Shown here piece by piece: positions 1 through 10,345 of a DNA stretch of 64,000 nt (position 1 is the stretch's first letter; every line of letters starts with the position of its first letter). The DNA comes from Ursus arctos (lineage: Eukaryota > Chordata > Mammalia > Carnivora > Ursidae). The notes beneath the pieces were generated by a model that saw only the letters and a list, made by a program, of their open reading frames with translations, searched no databases and had not been told where the DNA came from. Made by a program: the position numbers and the translations under genes. The stretch is from the NCBI RefSeq assembly GCF_023065955.2, contig NW_026623008.1:16398501-16462500 (forward strand), written 5' to 3'.

Positions 1-643
1 TTATAGAAGAGGAGGGGCCACAATAAATATTTTGTTAATGACTGCAGCTGCTCCCACACAGAGGCGCACGCAGGTCTACACAGAGTCACATGTAAGTAGT
101 CAGTCCTGTGTATACAGTTATGCACATGTGGGCTGGTGAGTACACACATGCACAGATAAAGGGTGAACTTTCTGGAATGTGGCAGATTGAGCTGACGTGG
201 ATGCCCCCACCTCCCCACATGCATACAAACACACAGCTTCTGGAGATGATCCTGACAATAGCTTGGAAGAAAGGAAAATCCTTGGGTGGCTTTTTTTTTT
301 TCTTTTTTTTTTTAATTTAGGGGATTTTTTTAAGTAATAGGTAGAACAAAAATATAACCACGAAATGAAGGATAGGAGGAATAAGACTGGAATTAAAACG
401 TGCTAGGGTTGTTTGGGAAGTAGATGGGGACATCAGGTAACTTTGGACTTGGTTGAGATAAATATGCATGTTAAAAATGTAAGGATGGCCATAAAAGACG
501 ACAATATATAACTTCTGAGCCAGCAGAGGAAATTAAAAGACATAAAGAAAATTCAGCCAATGCCACAGAAGGCAAGAAAGGAGAAAAAAGTTTTAAACTG
601 ATGATAAATAAAATACATAAGATAGTACAAATAAGGTCAAATA

Positions 644-999
644 CAGTTGACCCTTGAAAAACACCAGGGTTAAGAGCACCAACCCCATCCCCCGACACAC
701 ACCGTCGAAAATCTGCACATCGCTTTTGACTCTCTGAAAACTTAATTACTAAGAATAGCCTGCTGTTGACCAGAGTCCTCACCAAGGACGTAAATTGTCA
801 ATTAGCACCTATTTTGTATGTTATCTGTATTCTATGCTGTATTCTTACAGTAAAGTAAACCAGAGGAAAGAAAATACTATTAAGAAAATCATAAGGAAGA
901 GAAAATATATTTACAGTACTGCACTGTATTTATCTAAAATAAAGTCCATGTATAAGTGGCCCCGCGTAGTTCAAGCCTGTGTTGTTCAGGGGTCAACTG
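644..999. mobile_element. Tigger/pogo-like non-autonomous DNA transposon
   Basis: Terminal inverted repeats are visible: the left end starts CAGTTGACCCTTGAAAAACA and the right end, read in reverse, starts CAGTTGACCCCTGAACAACA. A TA sits just before the left end, as expected for a mariner/pogo-type target; the right TA is not intact. It carries no intact transposase frame. It sits inside the L1, so it is younger. The exact subfamily is not certain. Confidence 0.75.
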
Positions 1000-1337
1000 T
1001 CTATTAGTGACCACAATAAATAAAAATGGATTAAACTCAATAGTTTAAAACAGAGATTCTTAGTTTAAGTGGAGAAAAATTCCCTCTCTGTTTACAAGAG
1101 CCACACCCAAAGGATAATGACGTGCAAAGGGTATAAGTAAAGGGATATAAAATGCTGTATCAGAAAATATTCTCTGTAATAAACCTGGTAGCGAGATAAA
1201 TGTCAGGGAATAAAAAGGCTTTAAGACAAGAAGCATTATCGGGGACAGAGAGGGTCATTCCTAATGACAAAATGAATAATTCACCAGGAAGGTATAATAA
1301 TCCTGAAGTTGCGTGCGCTCCCAGCATAGTTTCAGAA

Positions 1338-1568
1338 CAGTTTTTATTTTTTTAAAGCATTTTTTTAAAGAATTTATTTATTTGAGAGAGAGAGAGGGAG
1401 CATGAGCAGGGGGACCGGCAGAGGAAGAGGGAGAAGCTGGCTCCCTGCTGAGCAGGGACCCCCCCCCCCAACACCGGGCTCGATCCTAGGACCCCAAGAT
1501 CATGACCTGAGCCGAAGGGGGACGTTAAGCTGACTGAGCCACCCCGGTGCTCCTCAAAGCAGTTTTTA
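1338..1568 (-). mobile_element. Carnivoran tRNA-derived SINE (SINEC), antisense
   Basis: T-rich head, AATTTATTTATTTGAGAG, GACCTGAGCCGAAGGGGGAC and the reversed tRNA-like head TGACTGAGCCACCCCGGTGC mark a reversed CAN-SINE. A 9-bp target duplication CAGTTTTTA lies at 1338-1346 and 1560-1568. It interrupts the fossil L1. Confidence 0.88.
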
Positions 1569-1954
1569 AAAAACACTCAAAATGATATACTTGCAAGAAG
1601 AAATGGTCAAATTCACATTCTTAGTAAGACATTGTAGCATAGCTTTCTCAGAAAGTGACTAAGTAGACACACATTATTAGACTCGAACGACCTGCATATA
1701 AGAGCCTTGAACCCAGCCTATAAACACTGCACCTTTATTCCTGACACACTCACACAGACACACCAGCCTTCTGCCAGGTGCAGAAGCACGCGGGGCAGAG
1801 AGTGACAAGTGAGGGGCACAATTACAGTTCACACCAACAAACATACCCAAAAGGGGGAGGGAAGAAGTCTGCTGTGTGGCCACCCATGCAGCTAACTACT
1901 TACCTGGTCCATGACCTTGGACGGTGAAATACCCTAGCTGAGTCTTCGTTTCTT

Positions 1955-2165
1955 CCTGTGAAAAATGCAGATTCGCCGTCAGCAAACCGCAATGATCCAC
2001 AGAGTTAATATACAACCGAACACTACCATTGCAGCATAAAAGCATCCATAGACAATGCGTAACCAAATGGGCACGGCTGGGTTCCAGTAAATTTTGTTTC
2101 CAAAACCAGGTGGCAGGCCGAATTTGGCCAGCGGGCCATAGTTGGTTCACCCCCGATGTCGATAA
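1955..2165 (+). mobile_element. hAT-like DNA transposon fragment
   Basis: Contains CATCCATAGACAATGCGTAA, the AAATTTTGTTTCCAAAA block and GAATTTGGCCAGCGGGCCAT, shared in order and orientation with the element at 62091-62283. The end resembles the inverted CAGNGGTTGGCAAAC terminus of a Charlie-type hAT MITE but is decayed. Confidence 0.6.
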
Positions 2166-3639
2166 TACCTTTGGCCTTGCCAGGATTGGGGAGGACGTAA
2201 AGAATAGCAATAGAAGCAAAGCAACTTGTGTGGAATGACCTCAAGGGACAGCCCGTCTCGTGAGTAAGGATGTCACGTGAGGCTGTGCACACACACACAC
2301 ATATACACGTATGTACAAAGGCACATGCACGCATGTAGATCTGTCTGCGTATGGATGTATGGAGAAAGCCTAAGCTGTGCATACGAGCACGTTTTGTGCA
2401 CACAGATAGCTGTGTGCGTGTCTGAGCCTGTGTTTTGCATGGAGGCGAATCTTCTAGAAAATGAGAGCAGAGACCTCACTGGGCAGTGAGGATAAAACGG
2501 CAGGGTGCTCGAGGCAACACCTGGCATGGTGGGAGCTCTGAAGCTCGCAGTTACCGTGTGTGGGAACGGGTTCTGGAGATGCGGCGAAGGGTGCGAGACA
2601 CCGCGCCCGCTCACGCACATTCACACACGCACCCATAACACAGTTTTGGTGCGCTTGCTTCCAGAGGGAAGCTGCGCTCAGGAGGGGGTCGTCTTCGCAG
2701 CCAGCAGGTGCCCAGCACAGCCCCGACGGGCACGCAATTGAGCTTTCTCCTGAGATGTCGGGCAAATGAGGAGAAAGGCGTTTTAATCCCTTGTCACGTC
2801 TCCAGGGGCTGGAGGACATGTGCTGAGTTGGAATTTTTCAACTTGAGCCTTTTTTTTCCCTTGACACATCCATCCCAGAAACATCTGTGAGATAAAACAG
2901 AGAAGGTCTTCTGAATTCAGCTCATACTCGGCCTGTGCTCCCACCCCGAGCAAGCGAGACATGAATCACCGCCCGGGGGCCCGGCAGCCCCGCAGAGCAG
3001 CCTCTCCAGCGGGGCCCCGGCTTTTCCTGAGTAGCTGCTTTTGATTTCCCCCAAGCCTTCTGATCGTCTACACTCACAGAGCGTGTGTTGTCCGAGGGGA
3101 GGCATGCTGAGCGCTCGGCTCACGCTGCAGTGCGGGGGTCAGCCCCTCGTTCCCGGGCCCGGCCGCGTCCTGCTCGGCACCAGGCACTCGAGGCGCAAAG
3201 ATGAACCAGACAAGGAGCCAGGGCCGCCTTGCTTGTCCCCGTTCTCCCAGCGTTTGAGAACACCGTGGGGGGAGACCGCCGTTGTGGTGTTGGGAGGGGA
3301 GCCCCCGTCTTGCGCCGAGCCGCCCTCCGCATCGGCCGTTCTAACCCTGCAGGCGGGAGGAAGTGCGTCACAGCGGCGGCTGGGTCAGGGATCAACCAGC
3401 TAAGGTCTCAGAGCCAGCCATTCACTGAACTTGACCTTTTGGGGCCCTCCTGGGCTCTGTGGTCTTGGATCCCACCAGATGGTTCAAAACCTGAGCCCTC
3501 GCTGCCTGGGCTCACACTTTGTCTCACCATTTCTGTATGTTTCAAGAAAAGGGGGATTTTAGAACTCGGTGCCACCTTGGAGCTTACACACCCAGGGCCA
3601 GGGAGGGGGTGTGATCAGCCCTGTCTCTCCTTTCTCCCG

Positions 3640-3850
3640 TCCAGTGAACAACCCCATAATGGGTACCTGTTGTGCTGTCGGCCCTGTGCTGGGCACTAGG
3701 GACACTGAGAAGGATAAGACGGAGCTCTGCCTTTAAAAGCCACCAATCCCAGGAGGTGGACAGTCCAGGGCAGTGATAAGAAAGGCAGAAAGCTTTTCGT
3801 GTTCTCAGAGATGCAGACGAAGTCCTAAAGGGGTGCAGGAGGTAGGAAGA
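3640..3850 (-). repeat. L2 LINE fragment, antisense
   Basis: CCCTGTGCTGGGCACTAGGG followed by a GGATAAGACGGAGCTCTGCC block is the reversed 3' end of L2. Confidence 0.55.
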
Positions 3851-4029
3851 GACACATGGAGACGTCTGCTTTTGCTGGTCCAGCCGGCTGCTATGTGGGG
3901 TGGGGACAAGGGGATGTTTATGGGCTCGTAAGTTTATAGGAGCTGCTCTACTGGAGTGTCTGGGTCTCTAAAAAGAGGGTGGGGATGGGAGGAAAGAGAG
4001 TGTCTCTGGTCCTGAAGGATTTCTCCCTA

Positions 4030-4115
4030 GGCCCTTCTTACAGATGGGAAAGTTGAGTCACAGGAGACCAAGTAACATACCCAGACTGGTAGAGTATTTA
4101 GAGTAAGATGAAACC
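4030..4115 (-). repeat. MIR fragment, antisense
   Basis: TACAGATGGGAAAGTTGAGT then GTAACATACCCAGACTGGTA is the reversed MIR core. Confidence 0.6.
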
Positions 4116-4649
4116 AGACTTGTACAGAACAGGAGAGAGGGCAGAGGGTGGATACCAGACCAGATCCATCCAGCCATTTCCCCATCTGTTCCCGGGTCAT
4201 CCCTGTCTTCCTGAGGACAGTTCCAGACCAGTCCTTCTGTGTGGCTGCTCCCAGTCAGCTGTTCACCTTAGCCTTCCCCGCCTCCTTCCCAGAATCCTTA
4301 GCAACAGACAGGCAGTCTGAGAGGGGGCAGGAATGCCCCCCGCCCCTGGATGGGCTGGCTCCTGTTTACCCAGCTGGTGTGAGCCCAGGCCGGGGTCGCA
4401 GGGAAGGACCTGGGAGGCCTGTTGTCCAGCCGGCACCCCACTGCTCAGGTCTTATGACCCCTTCTCTCCCCTCCAAGGCCTCTGCCTCAAAGATGTGGCC
4501 CAAGGTGGGGCTTGGCCTCACGGGAAGGAGAGCTTAGCTCCTGTTACACTTCCTTTATGTCTCTGTTTTACTTTTACCAAAAATGAAGGGGTGGCTGTGA
4601 GGAGAGAGGAAGTACAGTGGAACAGAGGAGCTGGCTGGTAAGGGGCAGG

Positions 4650-4840
4650 TGGCTAGAACATGGAGTTTAGAGCGGAAGACCTGGGTTCGAGACCCAGTGC
4701 TGTGTGACCCTAGCAAATCACATGCCCTCTCTGAGCATTAGGGTCCCAATCTGTCGACTGAGGGTGAGGGTCAGTGGTCTCTCTTGCCAGAGTCCTTGTG
4801 AAGCTTGAGTGCAATAATGATGCTGGAAATGCTTTGTGGA
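4650..4840 (+). repeat. MIR SINE
   Basis: The tRNA-like B-box region GACCTGGGTTCGAGACCCAG, then GTGTGACCCTAGCAAATCAC and the CCCAATCTGTCGACTGAGG core region, give the MIR order 5' to 3'. Confidence 0.8.
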
Positions 4841-5094
4841 GTCAAAATGCAACACAGATCGTGGCGGGGACCAATAGTTGATTGGTGTCCAGGGAAATAC
4901 CTGTTCAGATAGGTACGTGCAACCAACCAGGGGCAGGAGCCACGGGCCTGAGAATCAGAAGACCCCGGGACTAGAGGAGGCTGTAGCTTGGCTCTGGGCA
5001 TGAGCCTTCACTTCGCTTGTGTGAGCCCCACCTTCCTCATATTAGTTTGGGTGGAAAGGCTCTTCTCCCTCCAGTCTCCCAATGACCGGGGAGG

Positions 5095-5345
5095 ACTATT
5101 CATCCCACCAGCATTCACTGAGCGCCTGCTGTGTACTAGGGCCTGGCCTAGGCTGCATGTGCCTCCGTCCCTGAAGAAAGATGATACTAGAATTGATGCA
5201 GGGCTCAGATCCTAGAGTGTCGGATACAATGGAGTCTAGTCTCCTCATTTTGCAGATGGGAAAAAACAAAGCCTTAAAGAGGAAGGTGGCTTTCCCAGGG
5301 GATCGGAAATGAGAAGCACCCATTACCATTGCTTCCTGACTCCAT
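5095..5345 (-). repeat. L2/MIR 3' end, antisense
   Basis: TTCACTGAGCGCCTGCTGTG and GTACTAGGGCCTGGCCTAGG are the shared MIR/L2 3' end reversed; ATTTTGCAGATGGGAAAAAA further on is MIR-core-like. Confidence 0.55.
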
Positions 5346-5574
5346 CCAGACGTTGAGAATCAGTCATTAGACTCTTCTCACTAAACCCAGTGCTCCTTCA
5401 GGATCTTTCCGCACACAAGACTAGGCAGCTAGGGCTAAAGTGGGAGCACAAGACAAAACCATTTGCATACCAACCCTGAGCCCTCATCTTGCCCTCTCCT
5501 GAGGTTGACTGGTCCCATGTTGGGACTCAGACCTGGATTTTCTCACCCTCTGCCGTCCCACTTATTCCTGAAAC

Positions 5575-5850
5575 TAGCTGATATCAAGTGCCCACCGCAT
5601 ACCCGGATTTGTGCTAGACTCAAAGACGAGTAAGGCCTGCTTACAGGTTCATGGTCTGGTGCAGAAGAAAGTCAAAGGGAAAATAATTATGGGGGACTAG
5701 TTAGAGATACACACACATTTCTGTGGGAACGTAGGGAAGAGAGCAACCTGATGGTCCAGGGACAGGGTTGGGGGACTGGGTGGGGCTTGAGGAAGACTTC
5801 CCAAAGTGGGGACATTGCAGTCAGCACTCAGCCAGCAAACACATGACAAA
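5575..5850 (-). repeat. L2 LINE fragment, antisense
   Basis: Starts AAGTGCCCACCGCATACCC, then GTTCATGGTCTGGTGCAG and GGCTTGAGGAAGACTTCCC, the reversed L2 3' UTR order. Confidence 0.5.
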
Positions 5851-6209
5851 CATGAGGCCCAGGTTAGAGTCCAGATACATGGGCCTTCCTTGGGCATCAG
5901 TGACCTCTGTGACCTAGGAGGTGACAAGAAGGCTGGGGAGCCACCCAGCCAGGGGAACAAGAGCTCGCAATGTTGACGAATGCGTCAATGTTGATGGGGC
6001 AAAGACGGGACTTAGGAAGAGTGGCTTAGGAGGTAGAAGGGGGAGTTTCTTGGTTGCTTTCCGAGTTGGGCCACAACCCAACAACGTATACCCAGCTTTG
6101 TGCTTTGTCTGGCCCCTGGTCAACTCACCCGGCCCTCCTGCGCTTGTGGTCCTCATCGTACTGCTCATTATCTAGCAAAGGTAGGTCTTCCCTGGCGAGA
6201 CCGGAAGCC

Positions 6210-6360
6210 CTGATGGGGCAAAGACTGTCTCAGTTCTTACTAGCTGGAACTTGAACCCAGCACTGGCATGGTGCTTCCCTGGCTCATAATGGGTACTCAA
6301 TAAATCTTGGATGGATGGATGGATGGATGGATGGATGGATGGATGGATGGACGGTCATTC
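6210..6360 (+). repeat. MIR/L2 3' end with ATGG microsatellite
   Basis: TAATGGGTACTCAATAAATC is the L2/MIR 3' end. It runs directly into a perfect ATGG tract at 6309-6352, about 11 units, then GACGG. The tandem array most likely grew from the GAATG-like tail of the element. Confidence 0.75.
6309..6352. repeat. (ATGG)n microsatellite
   Basis: About eleven uninterrupted ATGG units; likely polymorphic in length. Confidence 0.95.
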
Positions 6361-6500
6361 ATGGAGCCTCTCTAAGCCTATTTTCTCCTTTGCAAAATGG
6401 GGGAAATAGTGCCAACCTCAGAGAGATATTGTTAGGACTCAATAAGTTAATGCTGCTAAAGCCCTTAGAATATTGCTTGGTATTCCAAAACAATATTTAT
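6360..6500 (+). repeat. MIR fragment
   Basis: GAGCCTCTCTAAGCCTATTT, TCCTTTGCAAAATGGGGGAA and GTTAGGACTCAATAAGTTAA are the MIR core and 3' half. Confidence 0.7.
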
Positions 6501-6744
6501 TGAAGGGATAATGATGACTGTTTAAACTCAAGTGCAAAGATACTCTCAGCAGATAGACCCTGATAGATGAATTTTGCATGCTCTCTGCCAGGATCCTTAA
6601 AAAAGAAAAAAGGCACCTAAAGTTGTTATCTGTAACCATTGTTAGAAATAAAATTCAGTGATTCCCAACAGGACAGTAAGACCTTAGTCAGGAAACCCTA
6701 CAAGCCCTGAGAACATGGAAGGACAGAGCTAAACACTTTGTGCA

Positions 6745-6935
6745 GACACATTGTTCTAAGCACTTTACCCATTTTAACTCATTTAACGCCCACAATGACC
6801 GTATGTGGTAGGCATCGTTACCATCTCCATTTCTCATAGGGGTGAACTGAGACTAGAGAGGGGAAGCAAGTTGCCCAAGGTCACACAGCCAGGACATGTT
6901 CTGACTCTTAAGGCCACTTTCTTAACCACCAGGGA
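6745..6935 (-). repeat. MIR SINE, antisense
   Basis: Good copy: TTCTAAGCACTTTACCCATT, TGCCCAAGGTCACACAGCCA and TTCTTAACCACC are reversed MIR from 3' to 5'. Confidence 0.82.
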
Positions 6936-6968
6936 AGCTCCCAGTCCAGTGGAAGAAAGACAGCTGTA

Positions 6969-7205
6969 GGGGCACCTGGGTGGCTTAGTCGGTTAAGCTT
7001 CCGCCTTCGGCTCAGGTCATGATGCCGGGGTCCTGGGATCGAGTCCCACATCGGGCTCCCTGCTCAGTGGGGAGTCTGCTTCTCCCTCTCCCCCTTCCCT
7101 CCACTCATTCTGTCTCTCTCACTGTCTCTCAAATAAATAAAATCTGAAAGAAATGGAGGGAAGGAAGGAGGGAGGGACAGAGAGGGGGGGAGGAAGGAGG
7201 AAGAA
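6969..7205 (+). mobile_element. Carnivoran SINEC with expanded purine tail
   Basis: Starts GGGGCACCTGGGTGGCTTAG and TCGGTTAAGC (tRNA-like head), then GGTCCTGGGATCGAGTCCCA, a CT-rich body and AAATAAATAAAATC. The A-tail continues into a GGAA/GAGG purine tract (7146-7205). AGAAAGACAGCTGTAG before and a near-copy of it at 7202-7221 after act as target duplications, so the purine tract belongs to the insertion. Confidence 0.9.
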
Positions 7206-7639
7206 AGAAACAGAGCTGTAGTACTGGGCGCCAGCACCCAGGGCAGGGTTGTGACCGACATCTTTCTGTTCCACGAGGTACCTGCCACATAGCAGGTTCT
7301 CGATCACGGTGGAGTGAACGAATGAACGGCTGAGTGAGAGAATCCGCACGCCACCCCCCCCTTAGCGCACTGCAGCAGGCTCTCAGAATGCGGGTAATTG
7401 TAGACCGAGGGCAGTGGGTTAGTGCCTAAATCATCCAGGGCGGCTGTGTCATACCGAAGCGAATGTCATGATCACTTTTAAAGCTCACTTAGGACCCGTG
7501 CCCGCTGCCCATTCCTGTCTGTCACCACCCGTAAGTGGCCTTGTCAGTTACTCCTCCGATCCTAACCAGGGCCTCCTTCTGTCCTGTCCGTCTTTGCAGA
7601 GCAGGAGGGAACCTGGCTGGCAGAGGGCCCCGTGCCAAG

Positions 7640-7800
7640 GGGACCAGACTCGATTCAAAGCCGGAGGTGGAGGTCTTGGCCCACTTCTGCCACCGCCATC
7701 CGTGTGACCTTGGGCAGTCACTTCTCTCTGAGTCTCGCTTTCCTCCTCAGCACCTCAGACATAATAATAACGTCCTGCTCACGGGTCCCTGTGAGGCATG
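7640..7800 (+). repeat. MIR SINE
   Basis: CCGTGTGACCTTGGGCAGTC and CTCTGAGTCTCGCTTTCCTC are the MIR core; ATAATAATAACGTCC follows as in the consensus. Confidence 0.75.
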
Positions 7801-8599
7801 GAAGCAGGAGGTGGGGTTGTTCTGGAAAGCTGGGATGTACGGGCTGGCCCAGGAGCCGGTGGGTCGGTCTTGAAGGTGGGCGCGGTAGGGAACCATAGGA
7901 GATACGAGTGGCAGCCCTGGGCTCTGTCGGCCCCAAGGTCACCCCTCCCGTACCTCTCACAGTGCCTGAAATGTCCACCGTTTGATTAACTCCTGGGATG
8001 GAGGCCTGCTGTCTCCAGGAGGGATCCTGTTTGAATGCTCACGGGCACAGCCAGTATAACATTTTGATTCCCTGGCAAAGAGGCGACCTTGGCCTGTCTC
8101 AGCGTGAGCTGAGTTGAGAGGGAATGAGACACGGCTGGGGGCAGAGGGCAGACACCAGGAGGTGGGCGAGATCTGAGACCTCGAGCAGGGGTCCTGTGGG
8201 ACGTCGGCGCAGCCTGGGGAGCCGCATGCCTGGGGTTGGGGGAGAGGCAACAGGAGGACCCTTAAAATGGGGCCAGGAACTGCCGGGAGCAGCCTTCTTC
8301 CCTTTCAACTTTCTGCCAAGGAGCAGCGTGGCCACAGGCTCCACGCGGCCTGGAGAGGAGAGGCTCTGCCAGCCCCCTGGGCACCTGTCCCAGAAGCCTA
8401 ATTACTGGCTCTCGATGGGCAGTCAGCTCGCTGACGGAGAGTCCTCGGGGAGGAGGCACTGCTCAACCAGTGAAGGGCTCCGAAGGAAACGCGTCGTGTT
8501 CCTTCCCAGAAGCGGAGCGCGGCATCTCGCCTTGCCCCCCTCTTGTGCACACGGGGTGTTACCGTGGGCAGAAGAGGTGGTCATGGGTCCTCGTGAAAC

Positions 8600-9170
8600 C
8601 CGGCCCCCTCTCCACCCTCACTGTCATCACCCTGTCCATCCACTGTCACCTCTGCCTGGACCGTGGCTCAGCCTCCCCGCTCTCTCCACACAGCACACAG
8701 AGACCTGTTCCAATCCCTTTCCTGCCCAGAACTCTCCAGTGGCTTCCCGTGGACTTAGAGTCAAGCTCCATCTCCCGGGGCTTGGCTTCCTCCTCCCACT
8801 CTGCCCCTTGCTCACCCCTTCCAGCCACACAGGCATCCTGGAGGCTCTTCACACAAAGGCCTTGCTTGTCCCTCCTGAGGAAGGGCCTTTGCATGTGCTG
8901 TTCCATCTGCCGGCAGTCCTCTCCCCTGTGCGCTCCCCACCGCCAGATCTCTGCCCCAGGGTCTCAGTTCACATGTCACCTCCTCAGAGAAGCCCTCCCT
9001 GAGCACCCCAGCTAGGAGAGTCCCCCTCTAGCATGTCACCCTGTATATATTTGCTATCTGTTTCTTGTCAAGCTAGGGAACTAGCTTGTCTTGTTTACTG
9101 CCGTGTCCCCGGCAGCCAGAGCAGGGCCTGGCACCTAGTAGGGCTTCCGGACGGTCGAATGGATGACCGC
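8600..9170 (+). repeat. L2 LINE 3' region
   Basis: A well-preserved sense L2 end: CTCCAGTGGCTTCCCGTGGA, GGCCTTTGCATGTGCTGTTC, TCAGAGAAGCCCTCCCTGAG, TATATATTTGCTATCTG, and CAGGGCCTGGCACCTAGTAG. The open frame across it is noncoding. Confidence 0.85.
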
Positions 9171-9184
9171 TGCAGGAGACATGG

Positions 9185-9408
9185 TTAGCACTAACCGCCA
9201 CTTGACAAGCCCTGCCAGGCCCATGGCACCATCCAGCTGTAACTTCATTTGGTCCTCACAGTATAAAACCTGGCAAGGGCATGTCCCCATTTTACAGCTG
9301 AGTAAAGGCCCCAGGGGTTCAAGCAACTGTCCCAAGGTCATGCAGATAGTAAGAAGCAGAGACCCAGATCTGTCCGAGTCTAAGTCTCCACTCCTACAGC
9401 TGTGTTAT
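9185..9408 (-). repeat. MIR SINE, antisense
   Basis: CCCCATTTTACAGCTGAGTA and CTGTCCCAAGGTCATGCAGA in reversed MIR order. Confidence 0.75.
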
Positions 9409-9411
9409 TAG

Positions 9412-9530
9412 AACAGGGGCTACTACCCTTGCTTTACAGACAACAGAGACTTGGAGAGACGTGCCCATGTGCCTAAGGGCGTCAGCCAGGAAGAGATGGG
9501 CTTGGGATTTGAACTCAGATGCTGCCTTCT
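9412..9530 (-). repeat. MIR fragment, antisense
   Basis: TTGCTTTACAGACAACAGAG and GGGATTTGAACTCAGATGCT are reversed MIR core and head; a second copy right after the previous one. Confidence 0.6.
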
Positions 9531-9664
9531 CTACGGGGACAGGAAAGGCAGGACCCAGGCAGGTAGCTGTCTGTAACATAAGGGGCCTGGGCAGCGGCTA
9601 TCTGGTTTGACAGCAGGGTCCAGGGCACAGAGCACATCCTCAGGGAGAGGAGGACGGTAAAACA

Positions 9665-9900
9665 ATATTGAACATTTATTGAGCACTTACTGCATGCGTG
9701 GCAGTGTTCTAAATGCTTCATGTGTGCTAACCATCTTCTCGACAACCTTAGGAAGGAGATAGCTTTATTGTCCCCATTTTGCGGATGAGAAAACTAAGGC
9801 ACAGAGAGGTTATGTGACTCACCCGAGGCCCCCCAGCCTGGAAGTGTTGAAGCAGAGTTAAAGCAGTTGCTAACCACTGTACCGTACTGCCTCTCTGAGG
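9665..9900 (-). repeat. MIR SINE, near full length, antisense
   Basis: Almost complete: TTTATTGAGCACTTACTGCA, CCCCATTTTGCGGATGAGAA, GAGAGGTTATGTGACTCACC and GCTAACCACTGTACCGTACT. Confidence 0.9.
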
Positions 9901-10159
9901 AGACAAAGCTGGGCAGGACTCCAGATCTGTCAGGTTGAGAAAAGGACTCCAAGCCCAGCCAAGTAAACAAAGCCTGTAGCCTAGAGCCATGGATTCCTCG
10001 GCTGTAAAACAGGGCCAGAAGTTCATCAGGATGTTGTAAGGAGAGGAGAGGAGAGGATCTGACAGAACTGAGCAAAGCCCCCACCCAGTCTGGAGCCCAA
10101 CCCCTCAGGTAGTGAGCAAACAATGGGTAAGGAGAAGCACATGATGTCTGCCTCAGCTT

Positions 10160-10345
10160 AAACCTCTGCACCGTCGCTCACCGAATCGGTGATGTTGGGC
10201 AAGTGACTTACCACTCTGTGCCTGTATCCCCTGTAAATGAGGATAATTATAGTATAATTTGAGATCGTATGAATTAATCCACATACGGCCCATAAAACAG
10301 TGCCTGGCCCGAGTAAGCTCTAACTGTGAGCTGTTATTTATCGGA
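10160..10345 (+). repeat. MIR SINE
   Basis: GTTGGGCAAGTGACTTACCA, CCCTGTAAATGAGGATAATT and AAACAGTGCCTGGCCCGAGT. Confidence 0.8.

Larger units (their letters stand above)
440..1680 (+). mobile_element. Fossil L1 LINE, ORF2 5' region, twice interrupted
   Basis: Three pieces (about 440-643, 1000-1337 and 1569-1680) read in order like the start of mammalian L1 ORF2, the endonuclease region: a lysine/purine-rich piece with AGAAGGCAAGAAAGGAG, a piece with TTTACAAGAGCCACACCC, ACAAGAAGCATTATCGGGGA and TTCACCAGGAAGGTATAATA, and a piece with AAATGGTCAAATTCACA. The frame is broken by indels and stops, so it is inactive. The gaps are a Tigger-like element and a SINE. Limits are approximate. Confidence 0.7.

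Noticed and set aside
440..1340. Possible active L1 ORF2
   Set aside because: Fragmented by indels, stops and two insertions; a fossil.
2930..3400. Promoter-type CpG island in intron 3
   Set aside because: GC-rich with some CpGs, but density looks modest, parts resemble degraded L2, and no first-exon or core-promoter signal is evident.
6969..7020. tRNA gene suggested by A/B-box-like sequence
   Set aside because: It is the tRNA-derived head of a SINE and is followed by the SINE body and A-tail. The same applies at 11846 and 36514.
8124..9002. 292-codon open frame on the + strand
   Set aside because: Its 3' half is a sense L2 3' region and other frames overlap; no domain, no exon-like splice context.
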